NCBI GenBank assembly: GCA_050260255.1
Contig: JBLNBW010000107.1
Span: forward strand, 1-64,000
Length of the DNA stretch: 64,000 nucleotides
DNA from: JAQGMV01 sp050260255
Lineage (GTDB): Bacteria; Pseudomonadota; Gammaproteobacteria; Burkholderiales; SG8-41
Direction of reading: 5' to 3'
Part shown: positions 25,941 through 34,031 of the stretch, one piece after another
How the letters are laid out: each line of letters opens with the position of its first letter
How positions within the stretch are numbered: position 1 is the stretch's first letter
Notes under the pieces: generated by a model
Databases searched by the model: none
What the model was told of the DNA's origin: nothing
What the model saw: only the letters and a program-made list of their open reading frames with translations
Position numbers and translations under genes: made by a program

Positions 25941-27245
25941 ATGGCGACACAAGAAAAGCACAAGCCCTGGCACCAATCGGGGCGCTGGCTCGTCAACCCC
26001 GCATACTGGGACGACGAAGCGCAGAAGGCGCGCTCGCGTGCGCCGCGCCGCATACGCTTCATCGACTGCACGGTGAGCGAAGGTGACGACTGCGTCGGCC
26101 ATCAGCTCAACTGGAACACGCGGCTCGGCGTCATCGAGCGGCTGGATGCCATCGGCGTGGGCGAGATCACCATGCCGAGCCATGTCACCTTCAGCGAGGA
26201 ACGCGATCTCATCAAGGCATGCCGCCGCATGGGCATCAAGACGCCGCTGGTGGCGAAGGGCCCCGGTGTGGTGGCGCCGCTGTGCGGCGACTGGAAAGGC
26301 ATCATCGACCGCCACATCGACCTCGGCACCGAAGTGATCAGCCCGATCTTCAAATGGAGCTACGAGGACACGCTGTCCGACTTCGGCGGCGCGCTGTCGA
26401 AGGAAACGGTGGTCGAGGCGATCGGCGAAAGCATACGCTACATGAAGCGCCAGAACGTGCGCGTCGTGCCGTGGATGGTGGACAGCATGAGAAGCCCGAT
26501 CGATACCGCGTGCCGGTTCTTCAAGGCGATGGCCGATGCCGGGACCGACGGCGTGTACGTGGTCGACAGCCGCGGCAACAGCACCCCGCTCGCTACGCGC
26601 GTGTTCATTTCGCGCATCCGCGAGGCCATCGGCGATCGATGCGACGTGTACGTGCAGCATCACAACGATCTGGGCGTCGCGACGGCAAATGCCATGGCGG
26701 CTGCCGAAGGCGGCGCGAACTGGATAGATGCGTCGGTCATCGGCATCGGCGATCGCGGCGGCTGCGTGGCGCTGGAAGAAGCCGCAGCGCTGTTCGAGAT
26801 GTACGGAATAGAGACGGGCATCAAGCTCGAGGCGCTGTACGAGCTGTGCCGCTATGTGCAGCAGGCGTACGGCATCGCGCTGCCACCGTGGAAGCCCATT
26901 GTCGGGGCGAACTGGAACAAGGAAGAAGGCGTCGGTCACCTGGAAGGCAGCGCGAACGCGGAGGCGACGATCGGCATAGCGCCGCAGGTGGTGGGACGCG
27001 AGTTCGAAGCGGTCGTCGGCGCGAAAATACTTTTCGGCCGCGAGCGCAGCAGCGCGCACACCGACGAGCCGGTGTTCCTGCGTAAGCTCATCGCCGACTG
27101 GGGCATGCACGCGAGCGACGAGCAATTTCAGACGATTCTGCTGCGGTCGCGCGCGGCGGTCGCGACGAATTACGGACGCCATTACCTCACGTTCGACGAA
27201 TTCCGTTCGATCGCCGAGGGCGTGGTGCTCGCCGGCCGCGGCTAG
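25941..27245 (+). CDS. DRE-TIM metallolyase-like protein (isopropylmalate/citramalate synthase, HMG-CoA lyase superfamily) with altered active site
   Basis: A 434-residue TIM-barrel protein of the DRE-TIM superfamily, which forms or breaks carbon-carbon bonds at 2-oxoacid or acyl-CoA substrates. The N-terminal strand reads FIDCTVSEGDD (residues 41-50), where canonical members have D-x-T-L-R-D-G, so the catalytic Arg is replaced by Ser. The metal-binding HxHND reads Q239-H-H-N-D, so the first His is Gln. GANWIDASVIGIGDRGG preserves the barrel motif around the conserved Gly-rich turn. Ribosome-binding site GGAGGAG. It lies between MmgE/PrpD and a Bug receptor. The function is unknown; it may be a divergent lyase. 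Confidence 0.8.
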   Translation: MATQEKHKPWHQSGRWLVNPAYWDDEAQKARSRAPRRIRFIDCTVSEGDDCVGHQLNWNTRLGVIERLDAIGVGEITMPSHVTFSEERDLIKACRRMGIKTPLVAKGPGVVAPLCGDWKGIIDRHIDLGTEVISPIFKWSYEDTLSDFGGALSKETVVEAIGESIRYMKRQNVRVVPWMVDSMRSPIDTACRFFKAMADAGTDGVYVVDSRGNSTPLATRVFISRIREAIGDRCDVYVQHHNDLGVATANAMAAAEGGANWIDASVIGIGDRGGCVALEEAAALFEMYGIETGIKLEALYELCRYVQQAYGIALPPWKPIVGANWNKEEGVGHLEGSANAEATIGIAPQVVGREFEAVVGAKILFGRERSSAHTDEPVFLRKLIADWGMHASDEQFQTILLRSRAAVATNYGRHYLTFDEFRSIAEGVVLAGRG

Positions 27246-27255
27246 GAGACCCGCC

Positions 27256-28221
27256 ATGCGTGCAAGCACAGTACTGGTTGCGATCGCGCTCAGCGTTGCC
27301 TGTCCGGCACAGGCAGCCGACTCCTATCCGTCGCGGCCCATACGGTTCATCATGCCTTACCCGGTGGGCGGCACCATCGACCTGTCCGGACGCGCCGTCG
27401 CGCTCGAGCTGGGCGAGCGTCTCGGCCAGCAGCTCGTCGTCGACAACCGCACCGGTGCCGGCGGCACGCTGGGCGCCGAAATGGGCGCGCATTCGCCGCC
27501 CGACGGTTACACCGTTGTCATGGGCGGCACTGGCACGCTCGCCATCAGCCCGGGGCTCGATCGACGGTTGGGCTACGATCCCGAGAAGGACTTCGCACCG
27601 ATCACGCTGCTTGCGACTACGCCTTACGTTCTCGTCGCGCATCCCTCGGTCGCCGCGTCCAATGTGCGCGAGCTCATCGCGCTGGCGAAGGCCAAGCCGG
27701 GCGCGCTCATCTATGCCTCGGGCGGCAGCGGCAGCGCGCCGCATCTCATCGGCGAAGTGTTCAAGAAGAGTGCGGACCTCGACATCCTCCACGTGCCCTA
27801 TAAAGGCAGCACGCCGGCCAAGATCGATCTCATGGCCGGCCGGGCGCAGCTGTTCTTCACCGGCATACCGCCCGTCGCCACGGAGATACGTGCCGGCCGG
27901 TTGAAAGCGCTCGGCGTAACGAGCGCGCGCCGCACGCCCGCGTTGCCCGACGTGCCGACCATTGCGGAATCCGGCGTGCCGGGCTTCGACGTGAGTCCGT
28001 GGTTCGGCATGCTCGCGCCGGCCCGCACACCGCCCGTAATCGTGAAGCGCCTGCATGACGAGATCGTGGCAATACTGCAGCGGCCCGCAATGCGCGACCG
28101 CTTCGTGCGCGAGGGGGTCGACCCGGTCGGCAATACGCCGTCGGAATTCGCGGCGTTCATACGCATCGAGCGCCAGAAATGGGCGAAGGCCGTACGCGAC
28201 TCCGGCGCAAAGGCGGAATGA
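27256..28221 (+). CDS. Bug/TctC-family periplasmic solute receptor
   Basis: A 321-residue receptor; signal peptide to about AQA-ADS (residue 21). Motifs: YPSRPIRFIMPYPVGGTIDLSGR, LVVDNRTGAGGTLGAEMG, HVPYKGSTPAKIDLMAG. It is the last gene of the run bug-mmgE-lyase-bug, 10 bp after the DRE-TIM gene with AGGAG before its start, and is followed by a repeat-bearing intergenic region. Confidence 0.92.
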   Translation: MRASTVLVAIALSVACPAQAADSYPSRPIRFIMPYPVGGTIDLSGRAVALELGERLGQQLVVDNRTGAGGTLGAEMGAHSPPDGYTVVMGGTGTLAISPGLDRRLGYDPEKDFAPITLLATTPYVLVAHPSVAASNVRELIALAKAKPGALIYASGGSGSAPHLIGEVFKKSADLDILHVPYKGSTPAKIDLMAGRAQLFFTGIPPVATEIRAGRLKALGVTSARRTPALPDVPTIAESGVPGFDVSPWFGMLAPARTPPVIVKRLHDEIVAILQRPAMRDRFVREGVDPVGNTPSEFAAFIRIERQKWAKAVRDSGAKAE

Positions 28222-28240
28222 AAGAAATTCCCGAAGCTTT

Positions 28241-28430
28241 ACCGCGAAGGACTCGAAGGACGCCAAGGAAAAGCGCAAAGCCGTACCGCGAAGGACTCGA
28301 AGGACGCAAAGGTATCGAAGTTAAAACCAATCGGTTCCTTCGTGCGCCTCGACATTACCCAAGCCGCATCCATCAGCAGCTTTTACTTTAGATCCTTCGC
28401 GTCCTTTGTGCCCTTCGTGGTGAAGCTTTT
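28241..28430. repeat. Direct and inverted copies of an intergenic GAAGGAC-type repeat
   Basis: Two direct copies of ACCGCGAAGGACTCGAAGGA and following bases (28241-28269 and 28285-28312; the first 23 bases are identical) face an inverted, more diverged copy at 28391-28430, which contains CTTCGCGTCCTTTGTG. The set fills the space between two convergent genes and could fold into a long hairpin. Similar accgcgaagg-type repeats are scattered between genes in many proteobacteria. Confidence 0.7.
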
Positions 28431-28439
28431 GAACGGTCG

Positions 28440-29462
28440 TCACCGCTTCGCCAGCGCCGCCCCCAGCCGCGGATACACGCGCAGCGCATTGCGCTCGAAG
28501 ATCCGCGCGCGGTCCACATCGCTTAAGTGCGCGGCCGCGTCGATGTAGCGCTTCGTATCGTCGTAGTAATGTCCCGTCTCCGGATCGATGCCGCGCACGG
28601 CGCCGACCATCTCCGAGGCGAACAGGATGTTGTCCAGCGGTATCACCTTGAGCAGCAAGTCTATACCCGGCTGGTGATAGACGCAGGTGTCGAAGTACAC
28701 GTTGTTCAGCAGCAGCTCGTTGAGCGGCGGTCGCCCCATGTCTTGCGCGATGCCGCGATAGCGCCCCCAGTGATACGGCACCGCGCCGCCGCCATGCGGA
28801 ATGATGAAGCGCAGCGTCGGAAAATCCTTGAAGAGATCCGACGTCACGAATTGCATGAACGCGGTCGTGTCGGCGTTGAGATAGTGGGCGCCGGTGAAAT
28901 GAAAGCACGGATTGCACGAGGCCGAGACGTGCACCATTGCCGGCACGTCGAGCTCCACCATTTTTTCGTACAGCGGATACCACCACCTGTCGGTGAGCGG
29001 CGGATCGGTCCAGTAGCCGCCCGAAGGATCGGGATTCAAGTTGCACCCGACGAAGCCGTACTCCTTCACGCAGCGCTCGAGCTCCGCTATGCAGTTGTCC
29101 GGACGTACTCCCGGGCTTTGCGGGAGCTGGCACACGCCGATGAAATTCTGCGGGTACAGGGTGCAGATGCGGTGGATGAGCTCGTTGCATACCGCCGACC
29201 ATTCGGCGCTGGTATCGGCGTCGCCGATGTGGTGACCCATGCCGCCCGCGCGCGGCGAGAAGATCGTAAGGTCCGTGCCGCGCTCGCGCTGCAGCTTGAG
29301 CTGCGCGCCCTCGAGGCTCTGCCGCAGCTCGTCGTCGGAAATCGACAGAGATCCTTTCTTCGGCGCGCGCCCGGCATCTTTCAACGCGGCGATCTGCGCC
29401 TGCCGGAAGTTTTCCAGCGCCTTCGGCGCGGTGGTGTAGTGACCGTGACAATCGATGATCAT
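28440..29462 (-). CDS. Amidohydrolase-family 4-oxalomesaconate hydratase-like protein (LigJ type)
   Basis: A 340-residue metal-dependent amidohydrolase-fold protein. The opening MIIDCHGHYTTAPKALE has the HxH metal pair and matches LigJ-type 4-oxalomesaconate hydratases of protocatechuate 4,5-cleavage. Other LigJ-like ligands are His in PAMVHVSAS and Glu in LFASEMVGAVRGIDPETGHYYDDTKRY. The start at 29462 was chosen because the family begins right at this strand. No other lig genes are present, so it may hydrate a similar unsaturated tricarboxylate. It is divergent from the LysR gene across a 424-bp gap. Confidence 0.85.
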   Translation of the reverse strand: MIIDCHGHYTTAPKALENFRQAQIAALKDAGRAPKKGSLSISDDELRQSLEGAQLKLQRERGTDLTIFSPRAGGMGHHIGDADTSAEWSAVCNELIHRICTLYPQNFIGVCQLPQSPGVRPDNCIAELERCVKEYGFVGCNLNPDPSGGYWTDPPLTDRWWYPLYEKMVELDVPAMVHVSASCNPCFHFTGAHYLNADTTAFMQFVTSDLFKDFPTLRFIIPHGGGAVPYHWGRYRGIAQDMGRPPLNELLLNNVYFDTCVYHQPGIDLLLKVIPLDNILFASEMVGAVRGIDPETGHYYDDTKRYIDAAAHLSDVDRARIFERNALRVYPRLGAALAKR

Positions 29463-29886
29463 GTTGCTGCTCTCCGTGAGGCAACTGTGCCGGCCGTTCG
29501 CCGCGCGCGATGTCGTCGCAAAGCGCGTTTGCGCACCCAGCACCACGGCGTCATGCGTTGCGCTACACGGAGTCTATCGCGACTTCGAGATGGCGCACGA
29601 GCGGCTCGGTATGTGAGTACACGTCCTTCGTGCCTGCCATGTCGAAGGCCCTGAGCGGCCGCTGGACGGCAACTCGCTTCACCGATGCGCGTGGCGGCGC
29701 AACCGCCGCACAGCCCGCGGGCCTCATGCCGTATCGACATGGTGGGCGGCCGCGCATGCCGCGGGTGCTGCGCCGGTGCAAAGTCCGATCCGGTCTGACC
29801 CATAGGAGAATGGCATTTCTGGGAAAATCGATATGCCTTTGCCGCATATCGTTATATACTCGCGCCTGCGCCCCCGGCGCCGCTCT
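29463..29886. other. Intergenic region between the ligJ-like and lysR genes
   Basis: 424 bp without a convincing gene. It contains the LysR-type palindrome at 29829-29851. A minus-strand reading frame ending at 29563 finishes with a protein-like tail (FDMAGTKDVYSHTEPLVRHL), which might be a gene remnant; I cannot support it as a gene. Confidence 0.5.
29829..29851. promoter_or_regulatory. LysR-type binding site (ATAT-N11-ATAT palindrome)
   Basis: CGATATGC-N7-GCATATCG, an 8-bp perfect inverted repeat that contains the T-N11-A pattern of LysR recognition sites. It ends 35 bp before the LysR start codon, which fits autoregulation and control of the divergent ligJ-like gene. Confidence 0.7.
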
Positions 29887-30801
29887 ATGGACGTCAAGCA
29901 ACTCACCTATTTCGTGCGTATCGCGGAGCTCGGCAGCCTCACCGGCGCGGCGACGACGCTTGGCGTATCGCAGCCGGTGTTGAGCCGGCAGATCGGTCGT
30001 CTCGAGCGCGAGCTCGGCAAGCACCTGCTGTATCGCCACGGGCGTGGAGTGCGCCTCACGGACAGCGGCAAGCGACTGCTCGCGCATGGCAAAGGCATAC
30101 TGCATCAGGTCCAGCTCGCGCGGCAGGAGATCGAGGGCCAGCATGCATCGCCCGTCGGCCGGGTGATCGTCGGCCTGCCGCCCAGCCTCTGCAAGCACGT
30201 GGCCGTTCCGCTCGTCGCCGCGTTCCGCCGGCGCTTTCCCCAGGCATCGATCGGGATCGTGGAAGGCATGACGGTCTCCATGCAGGAATGGCTCGCGCTC
30301 GGCCGACTCGACTGCGCGCTGCTGCACGATCCGTCGCCCATGACGCCGCTCGAGTACACGCATTTATGGGCCGAACAGCTGTGCCTGGTGAGCCGCGCAC
30401 GGGCGGCGAAGCTGCCCGCCACCGTGCGGATGAAAGACCTGGTGCACTACCCGCTGATCGTTCCGAGCCGCCCCAACGCGGTTCGCAATCTGATCGAGAT
30501 GGAAGCGGCAGCGCAGGGCATAGCGCTCGACGTGGCGCTCGAAATCGACGCGATTTCGTCGGTCATCGATCTCGTCGCGCGCGGTTACGGGCACGCGATA
30601 CTGTCGCGGATCGCGGTCGAAAGCTGGGCGAAGAACGGCGCGCTGCGCGCGACGTCGATCGTGCGGCCTGCGATCACGAGCCGTGTCGTGCTTGCGACGA
30701 GCCGCGAACGTCCGCTGACGGCGCTCGCGCAAGGCACCCTGGAGCTGATGCACACCGACATCGTGCCCGACGTGCGCCGCATCGTGCGTGCGCGCGACTG
30801 A
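29887..30801 (+). CDS. LysR-family transcriptional regulator
   Basis: A 304-residue LysR regulator. The N-terminal winged helix-turn-helix is MDVKQLTYFVRIAELGSLTG with recognition helix GVSQPVLSRQIGRLERELG. The C-terminal inducer-binding domain shows GRVIVGLPPSLCKHVAVPL. The start at 29887 is fixed by the family N-terminus. It stands between a divergent ligJ-like gene and the codirectional hydratase/CoA-transferase pair, with a palindromic LysR box just upstream. I infer that it controls one or both of these units. Confidence 0.93.
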   Translation: MDVKQLTYFVRIAELGSLTGAATTLGVSQPVLSRQIGRLERELGKHLLYRHGRGVRLTDSGKRLLAHGKGILHQVQLARQEIEGQHASPVGRVIVGLPPSLCKHVAVPLVAAFRRRFPQASIGIVEGMTVSMQEWLALGRLDCALLHDPSPMTPLEYTHLWAEQLCLVSRARAAKLPATVRMKDLVHYPLIVPSRPNAVRNLIEMEAAAQGIALDVALEIDAISSVIDLVARGYGHAILSRIAVESWAKNGALRATSIVRPAITSRVVLATSRERPLTALAQGTLELMHTDIVPDVRRIVRARD

Positions 30802-30842
30802 AGCGCGACGTCAACGTTACGCCTACTTGCAAGGAGAACATC

Positions 30843-31694
30843 GTGTCGCAAGACCTGGAGAAGCTGAAGGACTGGATAGGCCAGAAGGAATCGGACGTCG
30901 ACCACGTGACCGTGCCGTCGGTGCACCGGCTCGCATGCACGCTCGATCGCGACGATCCCATGCCGCGTGTCGGCGACGACCTGCCGATCGGCTGGCACTC
31001 CATACTCTTCCCGCGCGTCGTGCGTCAGTCACAGATCGGCCCCGACGGCCATCCGAAGCGCGGCGACTTCCTGCCCCCGGTGCCGCTGCCGCGCCGCATG
31101 TTCGCCGGCAAACGGATCCGCTTTCACGCCCCGCTCAAGGTTGGCGACGAAGTGCGCCGCGAGTCCGTCATCAAGGATGTGACGCTGAAGACCGGGCGTA
31201 CCGGCCAGATGGTCTTCGTCACGGTGCAGACCGACATCATGAGCCCGCGCGGCCTTGCGATCACCGAGGAGCAGGACATCGTGTATCGCGGCGAGCCGGA
31301 GGCCGGCGCACCGGCACCGGCGCCGCAACCGGCGCCCGGCAAGGCGGTGTGGACGAACACCGTCACGCCCGATCAAGTGATGTTGTTTCGCTACTCCGCG
31401 CTCACGTTCAACGGCCACCGCATCCACTACGATTACCCGTATGTGACGCAGGTCGAAAAATATCCGAACCTCGTGATGAACGGCGGGCTCACCACCGTCC
31501 TCGTCTTCGAGCTGGCGCGCGCCAACGCCAAATCGCTCCTCACGTACATCAGCTCGCGCAACGTGCGTCCGCTGTTCGTGGGTCGCGCGATCACGCTGTG
31601 CGGCGAGCCGGCTGCCGACGGCAAGACGGCGAAGCTCTGGGCGCAGGACGATACCGGCGCGCTCGCGCTCAACGCCACGGCGGAGTTCGCCTGA
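30843..31694 (+). CDS. HTD2/MaoC-like (FAS1-like dehydratase domain) acyl-CoA hydratase
   Basis: A 283-residue double hot-dog hydratase. The N-terminal hot-dog half holds MPRVGDDLPIGWHSILFPRVV and PLPRRMFAGKRIRFHAPLKVGDE; the C-terminal half has the hydratase motif FNGHRIHYDYPYVTQVEKYP with likely catalytic Asp/His. Proteins of this type hydrate mesaconyl-C4-CoA or itaconyl-CoA. Translation probably starts at GTG 30843 after AAGGAG. The last base of its stop codon is the first base of the CoA-transferase start, so the two enzymes are co-translated, which supports a thioesterified substrate. Confidence 0.85.
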   Translation: MSQDLEKLKDWIGQKESDVDHVTVPSVHRLACTLDRDDPMPRVGDDLPIGWHSILFPRVVRQSQIGPDGHPKRGDFLPPVPLPRRMFAGKRIRFHAPLKVGDEVRRESVIKDVTLKTGRTGQMVFVTVQTDIMSPRGLAITEEQDIVYRGEPEAGAPAPAPQPAPGKAVWTNTVTPDQVMLFRYSALTFNGHRIHYDYPYVTQVEKYPNLVMNGGLTTVLVFELARANAKSLLTYISSRNVRPLFVGRAITLCGEPAADGKTAKLWAQDDTGALALNATAEFA

Positions 31695-32908
31695 TGGCCG
31701 GCGGTCCGCTCGAAGGCGTCACGGTGGTCGACCTCACGTCAGTGGTGGTCGGCCCGCTCGCCACGCAAATCCTCGCCGATCACGGCGCCACGGTCATCAA
31801 GATCGAATCGAAGACCGGCGATCTCATCCGCCACATGAACGGAAAATCGGTGACCCCGGGCATGGGCGCGAAGTTCCTGCATCTTAACCGCAACAAGCGC
31901 TCCATCGTGCTCGATCTCAAGAACCCCGAGGGACATGCGGCGCTGATGAAGCTCGTGGAACGCGCCGACGTGCTCGTGTGGAATGTGCGTCCGCCGGCGA
32001 TGGCGCGCTTGAAGCTCTCCTACGACGACGTGCGCGCCGTCAATCCAAAGATCATCTATTGCGGCATGTTCGGCTTCGGCCAGGACGGCCGGTATCGCGA
32101 CAAGCCTGCGTACGACACCATCATCCAAGGCTCGGGCGGCATGGCCGCCTTGCATCACCGGGCGACGGGCGAGCCGCGTTTCGTGCCGATGGTGGTTGCG
32201 GACAAGACGGTCGGCCTCATCGCGGTGCAAATGATCGTGATGGCGCTGTATCGGCGCACGCAGACCGGCGAAGGCTGCTCGATCGAGATTCCAATGTTCG
32301 AGAACCTCGTGAAGTTCGTGCTCGAAGAGCACATGTATCTCAAGACGTTCGAGCCGCCGCTCGGCGAAACGGGCGATCCGCGCCTGCTCGATCCGCTGGG
32401 CAAGCCCATACCGACGAAGGACGGCTGGATCTGCATCTCGGCCAACACGAACGACCAGGCGTTCGGCTTTTTCGATGCGATCGGACGCCCCGAGCTCAAG
32501 ACCGATCCGCGCTTTTGCAGCGTGCAGGCCCGCTTTGCGAACGTGAAAGAGTACTTCGAGATCCGCATGGCGGCGCTCAAGACGAAGACCACCGCCGAAT
32601 GGCTTGAAATCTTCGATGCCGCCGACGTGCCTGCGATGCCGTACCACACGCTGGACAGCGTGCTCGAGGATCCGCACTTGAAGGAAATCGGCTTCTTCGA
32701 GCTCAAGAACCATCCCACCGAAGGCAAGACGCGCAACATGCGCCTGCCCAACAAGTGGTCGTGCGGCGTACGCCAGGAATGGATACCGGCGCCCAAGCTC
32801 GGTCAGGACAGCGTCGACATCCTGCACGAGCTCGGCTATCGCGACGAGGAGATCGCCGCGCTGATCCAGCAGGGCGTCACCGTCGACGGACGGCTCGGCA
32901 AGCAGTGA
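31694..32908 (+). CDS. Family III (CaiB/BaiF-type) CoA-transferase
   Basis: A 404-residue CaiB/BaiF/Frc-type CoA-transferase. The N-terminus has PLEGVTVVDLTSVVVGPLATQ and ADHGATVIKIE; AKFLHLNRNKRSIVLDLKNPEG is a family hallmark. The catalytic Asp is probably that of RDKPAYDTIIQGSGGM. It moves CoA, usually from succinyl-CoA or acetyl-CoA, to a carboxylic acid. It overlaps the hydratase gene by one base (TGATG) and is followed by a Bug receptor, so uptake, activation and hydration of one acid are plausible. Itaconate, mesaconate or citramalate are candidates. Confidence 0.92.
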   Translation: MAGGPLEGVTVVDLTSVVVGPLATQILADHGATVIKIESKTGDLIRHMNGKSVTPGMGAKFLHLNRNKRSIVLDLKNPEGHAALMKLVERADVLVWNVRPPAMARLKLSYDDVRAVNPKIIYCGMFGFGQDGRYRDKPAYDTIIQGSGGMAALHHRATGEPRFVPMVVADKTVGLIAVQMIVMALYRRTQTGEGCSIEIPMFENLVKFVLEEHMYLKTFEPPLGETGDPRLLDPLGKPIPTKDGWICISANTNDQAFGFFDAIGRPELKTDPRFCSVQARFANVKEYFEIRMAALKTKTTAEWLEIFDAADVPAMPYHTLDSVLEDPHLKEIGFFELKNHPTEGKTRNMRLPNKWSCGVRQEWIPAPKLGQDSVDILHELGYRDEEIAALIQQGVTVDGRLGKQ

Positions 32909-32911
32909 CCC

Positions 32912-32940
32912 GGTGAACGGCAAGCGGTGAATGGTGAACG
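32912..32940. repeat. Short GGTGAA(C/T)GG repeats
   Basis: Three close copies of GGTGAACGG/GGTGAATGG (32912-32920, 32926-32934, 32933-32940) in the gap after the CoA-transferase gene. Low-complexity intergenic repeat; no function can be assigned. Confidence 0.5.
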
Positions 32941-33017
32941 CGAGAAGACATCATCGTCTTCCGGCGTACGGCTCATCGCTCGCCAGGCACCCCTTACAAA
33001 CAGAAACCTCTGAGGAC

Positions 33018-33995
33018 ATGAACATGCGCAAGACTATCTTAGCCTGCCTGATGGCAGCGGCAGCACTCCCTGCAGCGGCGGCGGAAAACGTGAACGACTA
33101 TCCCAGCAAACCGATCAGGCTCGTCGTGCCCTTCACGCCCGGCGGCAGCACGGACATTCTTGCGCGGGTGATCGGACAGAAGCTCACCGAAGCGTGGGGC
33201 AAGCAAGTGGTCATCGACAACCGCCCCGGTGCCGGCGGCAATATCGGCGTCGATCTCGTCGCGAAGTCGCCCGCCGACGGCTACACGCTCGTCATGGGCC
33301 ACATCGGCACGTTCGGCGTGAATCCCACGCTCTATCCGAAGTTGCCGTACGATCCGATCAAGGACTTCCAGCCCATCACGCTCGTCGCACTGGTGCCCAA
33401 CATGCTGAGCGTGAATCCGGCGCTGCCTGCGAAATCGGTGAAGGAGCTCGTTGCGCTCGCGAAAGCGAAGCCGGGGACGATCAACTTCGGCTCCGGCGGC
33501 AACGGCTCGGCTGCGCATCTCGCGGGCGAGTACTTCAAGCTCATGACGAAGACCGAGATCACCCATATTCCGTATCGCGGCACCTCGCCTGCCGTCACGG
33601 ATCTCATCGCCGGCCAGATCCAGATGATGATCACCGGCGTGCCGCCGACGCTCACGTTCGCGAAAAGCGGCAAGTTGCGCGCGCTCGCTGTTGCAACGTC
33701 CAAGCGTCTGCCCCTGCTGCCGGATCTGCCCACCATCGCCGAAGCCGGTGTGCCGGGCTACGAGGCCACGCAGTGGTACGGGGTGCTCGCGCCTGCGGGA
33801 ACGCCCAAGCCGATCGTGGCCAAGTTGAACGCGGAGATGGCGAAGGCGATCAAGGGTCCCGACGTGCGCGAGAAGCTCGCCGCCGATGCGGCCGAACCGG
33901 TGGGCAACTCCCCGGAAGAGTTCGGTGCATTCATCAAGAAGGAAATCGCCCGCTGGGCGCCCGTCGTGAAGGCGTCCGGGGCGCGGCCCGAATGA
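33018..33995 (+). CDS. Bug/TctC-family periplasmic solute receptor
   Basis: A 325-residue receptor. Signal peptide about residues 1-22 (basic start, CLMAAAALPAAAA-EN). Motifs: YPSKPIRLVVPFTPGGSTDILAR, VVIDNRPGAGGNIGVDLV, HIPYRGTSPAVTDLIAG. Two in-frame ATGs (33018 and 33024) both follow TGAGG. It trails the CoA-transferase by 109 bp. It is the fourth receptor in 13 kb, and the paralogues differ enough to suggest different ligands. Confidence 0.92.
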   Translation: MNMRKTILACLMAAAALPAAAAENVNDYPSKPIRLVVPFTPGGSTDILARVIGQKLTEAWGKQVVIDNRPGAGGNIGVDLVAKSPADGYTLVMGHIGTFGVNPTLYPKLPYDPIKDFQPITLVALVPNMLSVNPALPAKSVKELVALAKAKPGTINFGSGGNGSAAHLAGEYFKLMTKTEITHIPYRGTSPAVTDLIAGQIQMMITGVPPTLTFAKSGKLRALAVATSKRLPLLPDLPTIAEAGVPGYEATQWYGVLAPAGTPKPIVAKLNAEMAKAIKGPDVREKLAADAAEPVGNSPEEFGAFIKKEIARWAPVVKASGARPE

Positions 33996-34031
33996 GGTAA
34001 AGTCGCGTTTCCAACCTCATAGGAGAGGCGC

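Noticed and set aside
29563..30363. 266-residue minus-strand gene opposite lysR
   Set aside because: Most of it is the antisense of the LysR gene; only its short tail looks protein-like, which is too little to call a gene.
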